The position numbers and the translations under genes are program-made. Below are positions 9,206 to 18,226 of a DNA stretch of 64,000 nucleotides, piece by piece. Numbering within the stretch: the first letter of the stretch is position 1; each line of letters opens with the position of its first letter. The notes below the pieces were generated by a model. That model searched no databases. It was given only the letters and a program-made list of their open reading frames with translations, and was not told the origin of the DNA. This stretch comes from Streptomyces sp. CC0208 (GTDB taxonomy: Bacteria; Actinomycetota; Actinomycetes; Streptomycetales; Streptomycetaceae), in the NCBI RefSeq assembly GCF_003443735.1, contig NZ_CP031969.1:558001-622000 (forward strand). The letters run 5' to 3'.

Positions 9206-9939
9206 GCGTGTCCTCCGAGCTCGGCGAGACCCTTCACGACGATGTCCGCGCCGTGCTCGTACAGGGCGTCGGCCTGTCCGACGCGGTCGAGGCCGACGAC
9301 GTATCCAAAGCCTCCGGCGCGGCCCGCGTCCATGCCGGCGAGGGCGTCCTCGAAGACGGCGGACCGCGGTGCGTCCAGACCCAGGTCGTGAGCGGCGGCG
9401 AGGAACGTGTCGGGGTGCGGCTTGCCGGGCAGCCCGCGCTCGGCCGCGACCACGCCGTCGACGCGTACGTCGAAGAGGTCCTCGGCGTCGATCGCGCGCA
9501 GCACGTCACGGCAGTTGGCGCTGGAGGAGACGATCGCGGTGCGCAGACCCTGGGCACGGGCCGCGCGGATGTAGGTCAGGGTGTCGTCGTAGGCCTCGAC
9601 GCCGTCCGTGCGGATCTTCTCCAGGACGAGGGCGTTCTTGCGGTTGCCGAGGCCGTGGACCGTCTCCGCTCCCGGTGGATCGTCCGGGTTCCCGTCCGGC
9701 AGTTCGATGCCGCGGGAGGTGAGGAAGGTGCGCACCCCGTCGGCCCGCGGCAGGCCGTCGACGTACTTGTCGTAGTCGTGGTCGTCGAAGGGCCGGAAGT
9801 GTTCGCCCTCGCGTTCGCGCAGGAACGCGTCGAACATCTCCTTCCACGCGGCGGCGTGTACGACGGCCGTCCTGGTGACGACCCCGTCGAGGTCGAACAG
9901 GCAGGCCTTGATCTCTTCTGGCAGACCGAGCTCCGTCAT
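9202..9939 (-). CDS. HAD-superfamily beta-phosphoglucomutase
   Basis: 245 residues. HAD motif I is LFDLDGVVT (nucleophile and acid/base Asp pair), motif II is the Ser in AIVSSSANC, motif III is the Lys in GLPGKPHPD and motif IV is VFEDALAGMDAG. An alpha-helical cap follows motif I. The enzyme converts beta-glucose-1-phosphate to glucose-6-phosphate, and coupling to a GH65 phosphorylase is the classic arrangement, so specificity is well supported. ATG at 9939 (MTELGLPEE) is chosen over the frame's first codon at 9972, since the extra residues do not match the family. The upstream SnoaL-like gene ends 42 bp away. Confidence 0.88.
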   Translation of the reverse strand: MTELGLPEEIKACLFDLDGVVTRTAVVHAAAWKEMFDAFLREREGEHFRPFDDHDYDKYVDGLPRADGVRTFLTSRGIELPDGNPDDPPGAETVHGLGNRKNALVLEKIRTDGVEAYDDTLTYIRAARAQGLRTAIVSSSANCRDVLRAIDAEDLFDVRVDGVVAAERGLPGKPHPDTFLAAAHDLGLDAPRSAVFEDALAGMDAGRAGGFGYVVGLDRVGQADALYEHGADIVVKGLAELGGHA

Positions 9940-9981
9940 ACAGAACCCCGTTCCCTGCCAGGCGCCGTTCAACAGACGGAT

Positions 9982-10392
9982 TCAGTCGTGCGGGAACGAG
10001 TGGTGCTCGTGGGCCACCAGCCAGCGGCCGCGCTCCTTGCGCAGACCGAAGGTGAGCCTGATCCGGAGACCGGGGTGGGCGGCGAGTTCCTCCGGGGTGG
10101 CGCAGCGCACCAGGGCGTGCGCGTAGGCGACATCGGTGCCCGCGATGATGTGAAGGGACTCGATGTCGAAGCAGCCGCCCTGGGCCTGCCACGCGAAAAG
10201 GGGCGGCCATGCGGCACGGTACGCGGCGAGGCCACGGATGCCGTCATGGGGCGACGCCACGTCGAACATCACGATGTCCTGGGCGTGGTCCGCGCTCACA
10301 CCGGCGAGGTCGCCGCGGTGGACGGCGGCGGCCCAGGCGGTGATGAGGGCGCGGATCCGCGCCTCGTCGGGCATGTCGGAGTCGTGGAGCAC
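9982..10392 (-). CDS. SnoaL/ketosteroid-isomerase-like (NTF2-fold) protein
   Basis: 136 residues with the cone-shaped NTF2 pattern: helix RIRALITAWAAAVHRGDLAGVSA, then strands with DIVMFDVASPHDGIRG and HALVRCAT. Such proteins may be small isomerases, hydratases or ligand binders, and this one cannot be assigned further. GTG at 10392 is chosen because GAAAGGAGG lies 7 bp upstream. It leads the leftward group with phosphoglucomutase and phosphorylase, though no metabolic link is evident. The divergent kinase gene starts 78 bp away. Confidence 0.65.
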   Translation of the reverse strand: MLHDSDMPDEARIRALITAWAAAVHRGDLAGVSADHAQDIVMFDVASPHDGIRGLAAYRAAWPPLFAWQAQGGCFDIESLHIIAGTDVAYAHALVRCATPEELAAHPGLRIRLTFGLRKERGRWLVAHEHHSFPHD

Positions 10393-10469
10393 GGCGTGCC
10401 CTCCTTTCTCCCCCTTCCCCGTCCAGGGTGCCTGGCCGGCCCGAAGTCCTCGAATGACAGACTCGGCGT

Positions 10470-11111
10470 GTGCCACTGACCTTCGACGACCTTGTGACCC
10501 GCGCCCGCTCCCTCACCGTGCCCGGCAGGCGGACCGTGCTCGGTGTCGCCGGCGCCCCCGGCGCGGGCAAGACGACCCTGGCCGAGCACTTGGTGCGGGC
10601 GCTCAACGGCTCCGGGGAACCCTGGGTGGCGCACGTCCCCATGGACGGCTTCCACCTCGCGGACGTGGAACTCGACCGGCTCGGGCTGCGCGACCGCAAG
10701 GGGGCGCCGGAGACCTTCGACGCGGCCGGGTACGCGGCGCTGCTGCGGAGGCTGCGCGAGGAGACGGACGACGTGGTGTACGCGCCGGGCTTCGAGCGGG
10801 TCCTGGAGCAGCCGATCGCCGGGGCGATCCCGGTCCAGCCGACCGCGCGTCTGGTCGTGACGGAGGGCAACTATCTGCTGGTGTGGCCCGGGGTCCGGCC
10901 GCAGTTGGACGAGGTGTGGTTCTGCGAGCTGGACGAGGACGAGCGGGTGCGCCGGCTGGTCGCCCGGCACGAGGAGTTCGGCAAGTCCCACGACGAGGCG
11001 GTGGCGTGGGTACGGCGCTCGGACCAGCGCAACGCGGAGCTGGTCGCGGCCACCCGGGAACGGGCCGACCTCGTGGTGCCGGTGTCGGCGCTTTCGCGAT
11101 GGGACGCGTGA
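10470..11111 (+). CDS. Nucleoside/nucleotide kinase family (uridine-kinase-like) protein
   Basis: 213 residues. The Walker A motif is GAPGAGKTT (near residue 30), followed by the acceptor loop PMDGFHLADVELDRLG, and near residue 130 VVTEGNYLLVWPGVRPQLDEVWF, as in the uridine-kinase/phosphoribulokinase/pantothenate-kinase fold. The order and spacing match the FrcK/YfdG-type group found next to sugar genes. It probably phosphorylates a sugar or nucleoside in the cytoplasm. The GTG start has no clear ribosome site, and CAGACT at 10458-10463 would place +1 on the start codon, so a leaderless mRNA is possible. Confidence 0.75.
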   Translation: MPLTFDDLVTRARSLTVPGRRTVLGVAGAPGAGKTTLAEHLVRALNGSGEPWVAHVPMDGFHLADVELDRLGLRDRKGAPETFDAAGYAALLRRLREETDDVVYAPGFERVLEQPIAGAIPVQPTARLVVTEGNYLLVWPGVRPQLDEVWFCELDEDERVRRLVARHEEFGKSHDEAVAWVRRSDQRNAELVAATRERADLVVPVSALSRWDA

Positions 11112-11127
11112 CCCCCTCCGTCGTGCC

Positions 11128-12960
11128 TCAGCAGGCGGAGAGCTTCAGTTCCGGCTCCCCCTGTGCGTCACCCGCCGGGGCGCCGATCCTCGCCGTGAAC
11201 GCCTCGGTGCGTACCGTCAGTCCGTCGCCGTCGCGTGCGAAGGCCGCCGTGAGAACCGCTCCGGGGCCGTAGCGGACGGCGAAGGCGTGCAGGTCGTCCG
11301 GTGCGTCCGGGACGGGGTCGGCCTCCAGGGCCGTGGAGCTGACCAGGTGGCGCCAGCCCTCGTCGGGGTTGCCGTAGCCGCGGGGGTCGGCGGCCAGGGC
11401 GAAGGCCGCCTGCTCCTGGGTCGTCTCCGAGCGGGCGTCGAAGTGGTCGAGGCCCGCCGTCTCGGGGTGCGTCAGCCTCAGGGCGCCCACGGCGGTCACC
11501 TCGCCCTCGGCCGTCCGGCGTACCTTGTCGCCGTCGTCCTCGGCGTACGGCAGCCCGGCCAGGAGGTAGGGCCTGCCGGGGAGCCGTTCCACGGTGACCG
11601 TGGTCCACAGGCTGGTGCCGTCGGTGACGTACAGGGACTGGAGGTGGCGCAGGACGTGGTCGCGGCCGACGACCGGCTTGGTGACCAGCTTGGCCGTGAG
11701 GCCGTCGGCGCGCACGTCACGGACCCGGACTTCCCCCATGGGGCGGCACAGCAGGAAGCCGTCGACGACGGGGCCGAAGCCGTGCTGGCGGTTGACGGCC
11801 GCGGGCAGGTAGTAGGTGCCCGCGGCCTCGACGACCGCCGGGGTCATCGCGGAGTCGAAGGCCACCGAGACCGTGCCGGCCCGCAGTTGGTGGCGTGCGA
11901 CGGCGGTGGACGGCTCCCGGTGCCAGCGTGCGGTGTCCTGGATCTGCCAGATCAGCATCCAGGCGAAGTGGCCGTCCACCCCGCCGTCCTCCTTGACCGC
12001 GTGCCGGCCCCAGCGGCTGTCGCCCCGGTAACGGCCGAGGTCGGCGCCGATGCGGGCGCCGAAGTAGCGCAGGCCGAGGACCGACTCGAAGGCGGAGTGC
12101 TGCTCGCTGTAGCGCGGGCCGCCGTTGTCGAAACCGCCGTTCGTCAGCCGGGCGTCGAGGTAGCGGGCCAGGGTGTCGCCGTCCTCGGCGAAGATCTCCT
12201 CGCCGCTGACCCGGTGGGCCTGGGCGAGGAAGGACAGGGAGATGGGGCCGTAGTTGTTGTCGTAGGCGCCGCCGTGCTCGGGGGGCAGGGCCGCGCCGCG
12301 GTCGGTGACCCGGTGGGCGCGGATCTCCTCGCGGTACAGCTGGAGTGCCCGCGCGCGGACCGACTCCCCTTCCGCACCGGGCAGATGGGCCGCCAGCATC
12401 AGGCCGCCGACCACACAGCCGATCGCCTGGTTGCCGGCCTCCTGCGGGTTGAAGAAGGTCGCCTCGGTCAGCCAGCGCCAGTATCCGCGGGCCACGTCGA
12501 GGAGTTCGGTCCGCTGCTCGTCGTCGACGAGTCCCTCCGCCGCGTCCAGCACGTTGACCGCCTGGAGCAGCGCCCACACCGTGCTCGGCCAGTCGCCGAT
12601 GGGGTGGGCGCCCGCAGCCAGGGTGTAACGGGCGTACGGCAGACCGGAGTCGCGTACCTTCAGGTTCGGATAGCCCGGGTTGTCGTCGGTGTACACCCGC
12701 TCGCGCAGATGGAAGGCGAGGCTGCGGCCGACCGCCTCCGGCAGTCTCGGGTCCTTGCCGCGCTGCCAGGCGAAGGCGAGCAGAGAGGTGATGCCGAGCG
12801 AGGTGTCGCCGATGTCGTCGAGGCAGTCGGGGTGTTCGAGATTGCCCTCGGGGGTCAGCCGGGCGAGGGCCTGCTCGGTGACGTCGGCGAGGACGGCGTC
12901 GTAGGCCTGCGGGGTGTCCGGGAGGTCGTGCAGCGGCCCGAGCTGGCGTGGGAGGTGCAA
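11128..12960 (-). CDS. Unrecognised cytoplasmic protein of the sugar operon (toroid-like, 610 aa)
   Basis: 610 residues with no signal peptide. The first 350 residues are helical and rich in Trp, Tyr, His and Asn (GYWRWLTEATFFNPQEAGN; HGGAYDNNYGPISLSFLAQ; GGFDNGGPRYSEQHSAFES), like an (alpha/alpha)n toroid with a polar cleft. The remainder looks like beta-sandwich. This two-part architecture is typical of polysaccharide lyases and related glycan hydrolases, but I recognise no family. A TTG at 12960 is the best start, 13 bp after the previous gene. As the last gene of a sugar-import operon it probably processes the imported glycan; that role is inference. Confidence 0.6.
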   Translation of the reverse strand: MHLPRQLGPLHDLPDTPQAYDAVLADVTEQALARLTPEGNLEHPDCLDDIGDTSLGITSLLAFAWQRGKDPRLPEAVGRSLAFHLRERVYTDDNPGYPNLKVRDSGLPYARYTLAAGAHPIGDWPSTVWALLQAVNVLDAAEGLVDDEQRTELLDVARGYWRWLTEATFFNPQEAGNQAIGCVVGGLMLAAHLPGAEGESVRARALQLYREEIRAHRVTDRGAALPPEHGGAYDNNYGPISLSFLAQAHRVSGEEIFAEDGDTLARYLDARLTNGGFDNGGPRYSEQHSAFESVLGLRYFGARIGADLGRYRGDSRWGRHAVKEDGGVDGHFAWMLIWQIQDTARWHREPSTAVARHQLRAGTVSVAFDSAMTPAVVEAAGTYYLPAAVNRQHGFGPVVDGFLLCRPMGEVRVRDVRADGLTAKLVTKPVVGRDHVLRHLQSLYVTDGTSLWTTVTVERLPGRPYLLAGLPYAEDDGDKVRRTAEGEVTAVGALRLTHPETAGLDHFDARSETTQEQAAFALAADPRGYGNPDEGWRHLVSSTALEADPVPDAPDDLHAFAVRYGPGAVLTAAFARDGDGLTVRTEAFTARIGAPAGDAQGEPELKLSAC

Positions 12961-12973
12961 GGAGATCAGCCCT

Positions 12974-14683
12974 TCATGCCTGAGAAGTGGCGCGCAGTGT
13001 GAGGGTCAGTGCCTGCGGTCCGTGCCCACCGAGGTAGACGCGGTTCCCGGTCGTCGCGTCGGTGCCGCCGACCACGGTGTAGTCCTGGCCCGGGTCGTAG
13101 CGCAGTACGTCGGTCCGGTCCGGCCCGGCGAGCGGTTCGCCCGTCTCGACGGCGGCCTCGACCCGGATCTCGTCGTCGCCGACGCGGTAGGTCAACGGCT
13201 CGGTCGTCAGACACCAGCTTCCGTCGCCGAGGGGTACGGCGCCCTGCGGCTCGCCGCCCGGCCGGAAGGTCAGTTCGAGGGCCCAAGGCACCGATGGGCC
13301 GCTGATGTCGATCCGCAGATCGCACCCGTCCTCCCGCAGGTCGACCTCTACCCGCGTCGTGTGGGAGACCTCGTCCTGAGGGCGGTCGGGGAAGGCCATC
13401 GCCGCGGAGAAGCGGCCCTCGTCCAGCAGGCGGTAGGCGCCGTCGTCGCGCCTGCGGTCCTTCGGGAGCGGCTGGTAGTAGGCGGTGGTGAGGGTCTGGG
13501 TGAGCCGGTACCGGTTGTCGCCGAACTGTTCCATGTCGGCGGCACGGAACGGGCCCAGGTCGAAGAACACCCGCGAGAGGCGGACCGCGTCGAGGACGGC
13601 GGCACCGGCGAACAGGCGCAGGAAGGTGGGGTTGCAGGCGAGGCCCGAGCGGATGCGCCGGTGCTCGGGCACGTCGGATCCGCCGTACACCACGGTGTGC
13701 GCGGTGGCCGAGACGTGTGCGGCGAGACGTGCGGTGGGGAGGTACCGGGCGCGCGGAAGCTCCTCCGCGTCCGGGGCCGGCAGGTGGCGGCACAGATCCG
13801 GGGTGAGGAGGGTCTGGGCGAGCAGGTCGGGGTCGTCGATGCCGTCGGCGGCCGCCAGGCGGGCCGCGCGGGCGAAGTCGCCCCGGCCGGTGCGGATCGC
13901 GAGCAGCCGGTAGTGCGGCAGGTAGGGCCAGAGCGGGAACGAGAGCTTCTGGTCCTGGCGGCGCGAGTGGACGGTCTCCACCGTGCCGTCCGGCCTGATG
14001 AGATCCAGCGTCGCGGCGAGGTTCCGTTCGACGACGTCCCTCAGGTCGGCACGGTCGAGCACGTCGGCGAGAAGCAGCAGCGACGGATTGGTCACGATGG
14101 ACGCGTAGACGGCGCTGCGTTCCGAGTACAGGCCCTCCGCGTCGATGTCGACACCCTCGCCGAGCCACTCCTCGACGCGGGCGAGGAGTCGGGCGTCGGG
14201 GAAGGACCGGTGCAGCCGGGCCAGCGCCGCGCTCAGCTCCCAGCGGTGGTTCGGGGTGTGCACCCCGCCGGTCAGGAGAGGGCCGGTGGCGGCGTCGGCG
14301 ATCTCGGCGAGAGCGGCCGTCACCTCGTGCAGTTCCGGCCCCGCGCCGGCGGCGAGGACGTGGGCGTCGCACACGTCGTTGACGGTGAACGCGGAGTCCG
14401 GCGGGGACTGCACGTTGTCGCCGCCGCCGAAGAGGCCGGTGCCGGACTGTACGGCCCGCAGGGCACGCAGGTGGGTCAGCGCGGCGGCGACGGCCCGCTC
14501 GCTGCCGTACAGGTCCGAGTCCGGGGAACGGTAGGCCGCGACCAGGGTCTTCACCCCCTGCGCCAGAGCACGGTGCGTCGCGCCGGTGGGCTCCTTGTCG
14601 GGGGCGGCCGCCATCGAGACGGCCGCCCGGTCGGCAGCCGCGGCCACCTCGCGGACGAACTCGTGGTCGAGCGGGCTGTGCAA
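12974..14683 (-). CDS. Unrecognised cytoplasmic protein of the sugar operon (toroid-like, 569 aa)
   Basis: 569 residues and no export signal. The helical N-terminal half contains GGVHTPNHRWELSAALARL and GLYSERSAVYASIVTNPSLL, and the C-terminal half is beta-rich. The Asn-His-Arg cluster on a toroid helix resembles heparinase-type lyases and hydrolases, but a family cannot be named. A TTG start at 14683 follows GAAGGA by 7 bp and lies 2 bp after the permease stop, so translation is probably coupled. It shares gross architecture with the following 610-residue protein; sequence homology between the two is not obvious by eye. Likely substrate: the sugar brought in by the adjacent ABC system. Confidence 0.6.
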   Translation of the reverse strand: MHSPLDHEFVREVAAAADRAAVSMAAAPDKEPTGATHRALAQGVKTLVAAYRSPDSDLYGSERAVAAALTHLRALRAVQSGTGLFGGGDNVQSPPDSAFTVNDVCDAHVLAAGAGPELHEVTAALAEIADAATGPLLTGGVHTPNHRWELSAALARLHRSFPDARLLARVEEWLGEGVDIDAEGLYSERSAVYASIVTNPSLLLLADVLDRADLRDVVERNLAATLDLIRPDGTVETVHSRRQDQKLSFPLWPYLPHYRLLAIRTGRGDFARAARLAAADGIDDPDLLAQTLLTPDLCRHLPAPDAEELPRARYLPTARLAAHVSATAHTVVYGGSDVPEHRRIRSGLACNPTFLRLFAGAAVLDAVRLSRVFFDLGPFRAADMEQFGDNRYRLTQTLTTAYYQPLPKDRRRDDGAYRLLDEGRFSAAMAFPDRPQDEVSHTTRVEVDLREDGCDLRIDISGPSVPWALELTFRPGGEPQGAVPLGDGSWCLTTEPLTYRVGDDEIRVEAAVETGEPLAGPDRTDVLRYDPGQDYTVVGGTDATTGNRVYLGGHGPQALTLTLRATSQA

Positions 14684-14685
14684 GG

Positions 14686-15588
14686 TCAGTCCTTCAGTCC
14701 GGCGTTGATGTCGGCGCCCATGACGTAGCGCTGGAAGACCAGGAAGACGGCGATCAGCGGGATCATGGAGATGACCGAGGCGCCGAGCAGGACCGACCAG
14801 TTGATGTTCTGCGCGCCCACGATGCTCTGGATGCCGATCTGCACGGTGAACTTGTTCGGGTCGTTGAGCATCAGCAGCGGCCAGATGTAGTCGTTCCAGC
14901 GCCACTGGAAGGACAGGATGGCCAGGGTCAGCATGATGGGCCGGGACAGCGGCACCATGATCCGCAGGAAGATCGACAGTTCACGGGCACCGTCGATGCG
15001 CGCGGCTTCCACCAGTTCGTCGGGGACCGTCAGGAAGAACTGGCGGAACATGAAGCATCCGGTCGCGGTGAGCACGGCCGGAAGGATGATGCCGGCGAAC
15101 GAGTTGTAGAGGCCGAGGTTGCGGACCACCAGGAACTCCGGGGCGAGCATGACCTCACCCGGCAGCATCGTGGTGGCCAGGATGCACAGGAAGAACGCCT
15201 TGAGCCACTTGTTGTCGTACTTGGCCAGCGCATACCCGGTGCAGCAGCTGACCCCCACGGTGAGGATCGTCGTGATCACGCACACGATGGCCGTGTTGAT
15301 GAAGTACTGGGAGAAGTTGGCGCTGTCCCACGCCGCCTTGAATCCCGACAGGGTGGGGTTGTGCGGGACCAGCGTCAGCGGATAGGAGAACAGGTCGCTG
15401 GCCGGTTTGAGGGAGCTGAGGACGAACCACAGCACCGGGAACCCGTACAGGCAGGCCATGATCCACAGCAGTGTCGTCGCGGACACCGCCTGCCGGAGCC
15501 CACCGCTGGCCGTCTTGCGGGGCCGCTTCTTGGAGACTCTCCTTCCGGCGTCGATGTCGGCCGGGCGCGGGATGTCTGTGGTTGTCAT
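14686..15588 (-). CDS. Sugar ABC transporter permease, MalG-like
   Basis: 300 residues with six membrane spans after a basic cytoplasmic N-terminus (KKRPRKTASGG). The EAA loop that docks the ATPase is VEAARIDGARELSIFLRI, with the usual Gly at the seventh position after the Ala pair. It is the second permease of a carbohydrate-uptake-1 importer. It overlaps the first permease gene by 4 bp. No ATP-binding subunit is encoded nearby, so a shared MsiK-type ATPase elsewhere probably energises it, as is usual in streptomycetes. Confidence 0.88.
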   Translation of the reverse strand: MTTTDIPRPADIDAGRRVSKKRPRKTASGGLRQAVSATTLLWIMACLYGFPVLWFVLSSLKPASDLFSYPLTLVPHNPTLSGFKAAWDSANFSQYFINTAIVCVITTILTVGVSCCTGYALAKYDNKWLKAFFLCILATTMLPGEVMLAPEFLVVRNLGLYNSFAGIILPAVLTATGCFMFRQFFLTVPDELVEAARIDGARELSIFLRIMVPLSRPIMLTLAILSFQWRWNDYIWPLLMLNDPNKFTVQIGIQSIVGAQNINWSVLLGASVISMIPLIAVFLVFQRYVMGADINAGLKD

Positions 15589-16505
15589 CGGTTCTCCACC
15601 CGCCGGTTGACGATCAGCTGGATGATCGCGACGGCCATCAGGATGAGCATGAGCACGAACGAGGCGGCGCTCGCGTAGCCGATCTGGCCCCGTTTGAAGC
15701 CGGTCTCGTAGATGTACTGGACGAGCAGGTTGTTCGAGGTGCCGGGTCCGCCGTTGTTGAGCGCGACGAACACCGGGTACTCCTTCATCGAGTTGATCGT
15801 GTTGAGCAGGATCACGATGAACGAGGTGGGCGCGATGCTCGGCAGGGTGATGCTGAAGAACTGGCGCCAGGGGCCGGCGCCGTCGAGCGAGGCGGCCTCG
15901 TAGTACGACACGGGGACGTTCTTGATCGCCGCGATGAACAGCAGCATCGTGAAACCCGTCCAGGCCCAGGCCGCCGCCATCACCACCACGAGCAAGGAGA
16001 GGTCCGCGTTGGACTGCCAGGGAACGGCGTCTCCGCCGAACTTCTCGATGACGTAGTTGACCAGTCCGAAGTTCTCGCCGAACATCCACCGCCACAGGAC
16101 ACCCACGACGATGGGCGACAGCAGCCACGGGATGAAGAAGACGACGCGGGCGACCGACCCGCCCTTGGCGTGCTTGCTCACCACCAGGTTGGCGGCGAGC
16201 AGCGAGACGACGAAGTTCAGCGGCACGAACAGGACGGTGTACAGCAGCGTCCGGGTCAGCGCGTCGTAGAACGTGGAGTCCCCGAACAGGTTGTGGTAAT
16301 TGTCCAGTCCGACCCACTGGAACACCCCCACGCCCGTGTAGTTCGTGAAGGAGTAGACGAGCCCGATCACCGCCGGCCAGACGAAGAACAGCGCGAAGAG
16401 CACGACGTTGGCCGCGATGAGGACGAGCGGCGCAAGGGTGTACTTACTGCGTCTCCTGGGCGGGCTCGCGGACACGGCGGACACGTCCGAGGCGCGTTTT
16501 GTCAT
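15585..16505 (-). CDS. Sugar ABC transporter permease, MalF-like
   Basis: 306 residues with six predicted spans. The first helix (LAPLVLIAANVVLFALFFVWP) follows a short basic tail, and the EAA motif is YYEAASLDGAGPWRQFFSI. It forms the heteromeric membrane channel with the next gene product. The ATG at 16505 follows GTCAGGAAG, 121 bp downstream of the binding-protein gene. It is part of the ROK-controlled operon described for 18227-19360. Confidence 0.88.
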   Translation of the reverse strand: MTKRASDVSAVSASPPRRRSKYTLAPLVLIAANVVLFALFFVWPAVIGLVYSFTNYTGVGVFQWVGLDNYHNLFGDSTFYDALTRTLLYTVLFVPLNFVVSLLAANLVVSKHAKGGSVARVVFFIPWLLSPIVVGVLWRWMFGENFGLVNYVIEKFGGDAVPWQSNADLSLLVVVMAAAWAWTGFTMLLFIAAIKNVPVSYYEAASLDGAGPWRQFFSITLPSIAPTSFIVILLNTINSMKEYPVFVALNNGGPGTSNNLLVQYIYETGFKRGQIGYASAASFVLMLILMAVAIIQLIVNRRVENR

Positions 16506-16626
16506 CTTCCTGACTCCGTGCTGGTGGAATGGGTTCCGGTGGGCTCAGGCCATGAGCCCGGCATACGGGGCGCCCGAGGCCGGGCGGCGGTGTCTCGACC
16601 CGCCGCCCGGGCCTGCCGGCCTGCGC

Positions 16627-17949
16627 TCAGCCGCCGACCTGCTGGTTGTAGCCGTCCACGATGTTCTGCAGGGCCTTGTCGGCCGACTGCTGGCCGTTGA
16701 TCGCCTTGCCGAGCTCCGTCTTGGTCGGGTCCTCGGTGAGGCTCTTGCCCTTCAGCACCCACTGCGTCTGGGCGCCGTTGAAGTAGCCGGAGATCGGGGC
16801 GTAGAGCGGGATCTCCTCGTTGTAGAGCTTGAACGCCGCCTGCGCCGCCTCGGACTTGAAGGGGTACGTCGGGTTCAGACCGCTCTCGACCGGCAGGAAC
16901 CCGGACGCCTCGCACAGGGCCTTGTAGTGGGCCGGCTCGTACAGCCAGGACAGGAACTTCGTCGCGGCCTTGGACGCGTCGCCGTTGTTGTTGAAGCCCA
17001 CCACCAGGCCGCCGCTGTTGACGTCACTGGCCTGCACCGGCTGGGCGGGGGTCGGGACGCTCGCCCACTCGAACTTCTTGATGCTGTCCGCGAAGGAGGC
17101 GACCTGCCACACGCCGGACCAGTACGCGACCACGTCACCGCTCTGGAACATGGCGGACGGGTCGGCGCCGCTCGTCCACACCGACTTCGGCATGGTCTTG
17201 TCGTCGTTCCAGCCGACGAACGTGTTCACGGCCTTCTTGGTCGCCGCGTCCACCGAGAACTTGCCGGAGTCGTCGGCGTGGACGTACTTGCCGCCCATCT
17301 CGTACACCATGGCGCGCAGCCGGGAGGGCGACTGGTCGAAGGTCAGGGAGTACTTGGCGCCGGTCTTCTCGCGGACCTTGTTCGCCGCCGCGATGAAGTC
17401 GGTCCAGGTCCAGGTCTTCGACGGCGAGGCCGGGAAGGAGACGCCCGCCTTCTCGAACAGCGACTTGTTGATGAACAGGCCGGACGCGGTGACGTCCGAG
17501 GGGATGGCCAGCACCTTCCCGGACGAGTCCTTCGCCAGGAAGTTGGCGTTGATGTTGTTGCTCTTCTTGTTGGCGATGGAGCTGAGGTCGAGCAGCTTGC
17601 TCGACCAGATCGGGTCCAGCGCCGGCACGGCGGCCACGTCGGGCAGGGAGTTCGCCTGCGCGGCGTTGTGCAGCTTCGTGGTGTAGCCGTCGTAGGGAAT
17701 GTTGACGAGCTTGAGGTTGACGCCCGTTTCCTTCTTGTACTGCGTCACCATCTTCTTCCAGCCCGCGTCCTGCCCCGGAACCGTGGAGATCCAGAACGTC
17801 AGGGACTTGGAGGTCCCGCCCGAGTCGCCCCCCGATCCGCAGGCGGAGAGCAGCAGGGCACCCGCCGAGGCGGCGGCAGCGAGGGAAACCAGGCGGCGCA
17901 TGCCGCCGCGGCCGAGACGGCTAGAGCGCCGCACACCCACAGTGGTCAT
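16627..17949 (-). CDS. Sugar ABC transporter substrate-binding lipoprotein
   Basis: 440 residues. The signal peptide ends in the lipobox LLLSAC, with the lipidated Cys near residue 37 followed by GSGGDSGG. The mature protein starts KSLTFWISTVPGQDAGWKKM, like family-1 solute-binding proteins, and has the helix-rich C-lobe with YWSGVWQVASFADS and FLSWLYEPAHY. It captures an oligosaccharide outside the membrane and delivers it to the two permeases encoded next. The ATG at 17949 follows AAAGGGATCGAAG. The 277 bp upstream contain a LacI-like core (18187-18194). Confidence 0.88.
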   Translation of the reverse strand: MTTVGVRRSSRLGRGGMRRLVSLAAAASAGALLLSACGSGGDSGGTSKSLTFWISTVPGQDAGWKKMVTQYKKETGVNLKLVNIPYDGYTTKLHNAAQANSLPDVAAVPALDPIWSSKLLDLSSIANKKSNNINANFLAKDSSGKVLAIPSDVTASGLFINKSLFEKAGVSFPASPSKTWTWTDFIAAANKVREKTGAKYSLTFDQSPSRLRAMVYEMGGKYVHADDSGKFSVDAATKKAVNTFVGWNDDKTMPKSVWTSGADPSAMFQSGDVVAYWSGVWQVASFADSIKKFEWASVPTPAQPVQASDVNSGGLVVGFNNNGDASKAATKFLSWLYEPAHYKALCEASGFLPVESGLNPTYPFKSEAAQAAFKLYNEEIPLYAPISGYFNGAQTQWVLKGKSLTEDPTKTELGKAINGQQSADKALQNIVDGYNQQVGG

Positions 17950-18183
17950 CTTCGATCCCTTTTTTTCGTGGTAGGGGACGGAGCACGGCGCCGACCGAGG
18001 CGGCACGGGTGCATTTTGCAGGAAGGGGTGCTTTCCGAGGGCGCGGCCTCGCCCGGCCGCGTCATCCTGACGGGCGAGGGTCCCCGGCCGCTGTGGCCGC
18101 CACCGCACGGGCACGCCCTCGTGCGGTTGCCGTACGTCGAGTACGGGCGGGACGCTCGCCCAAGCCGGCGTCCCGGCCGACTT

Positions 18184-18197
18184 AGAAAGCGCTTGTC
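18184..18197. promoter_or_regulatory. LacI-type operator core upstream of the binding-protein gene
   Basis: The 8-bp palindrome AAGCGCTT (18187-18194) inside AGAAAGCGCTTGTC resembles the centre of LacI-family operators such as the CebR type. Only the core is symmetric. It sits about 235 bp upstream of the binding-protein start, just past the ROK gene's stop codon. No LacI gene is in the window. Confidence 0.3.
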
Positions 18198-18226
18198 CGG
18201 ACATTGGCAGACCGAGTCCGAAACCG

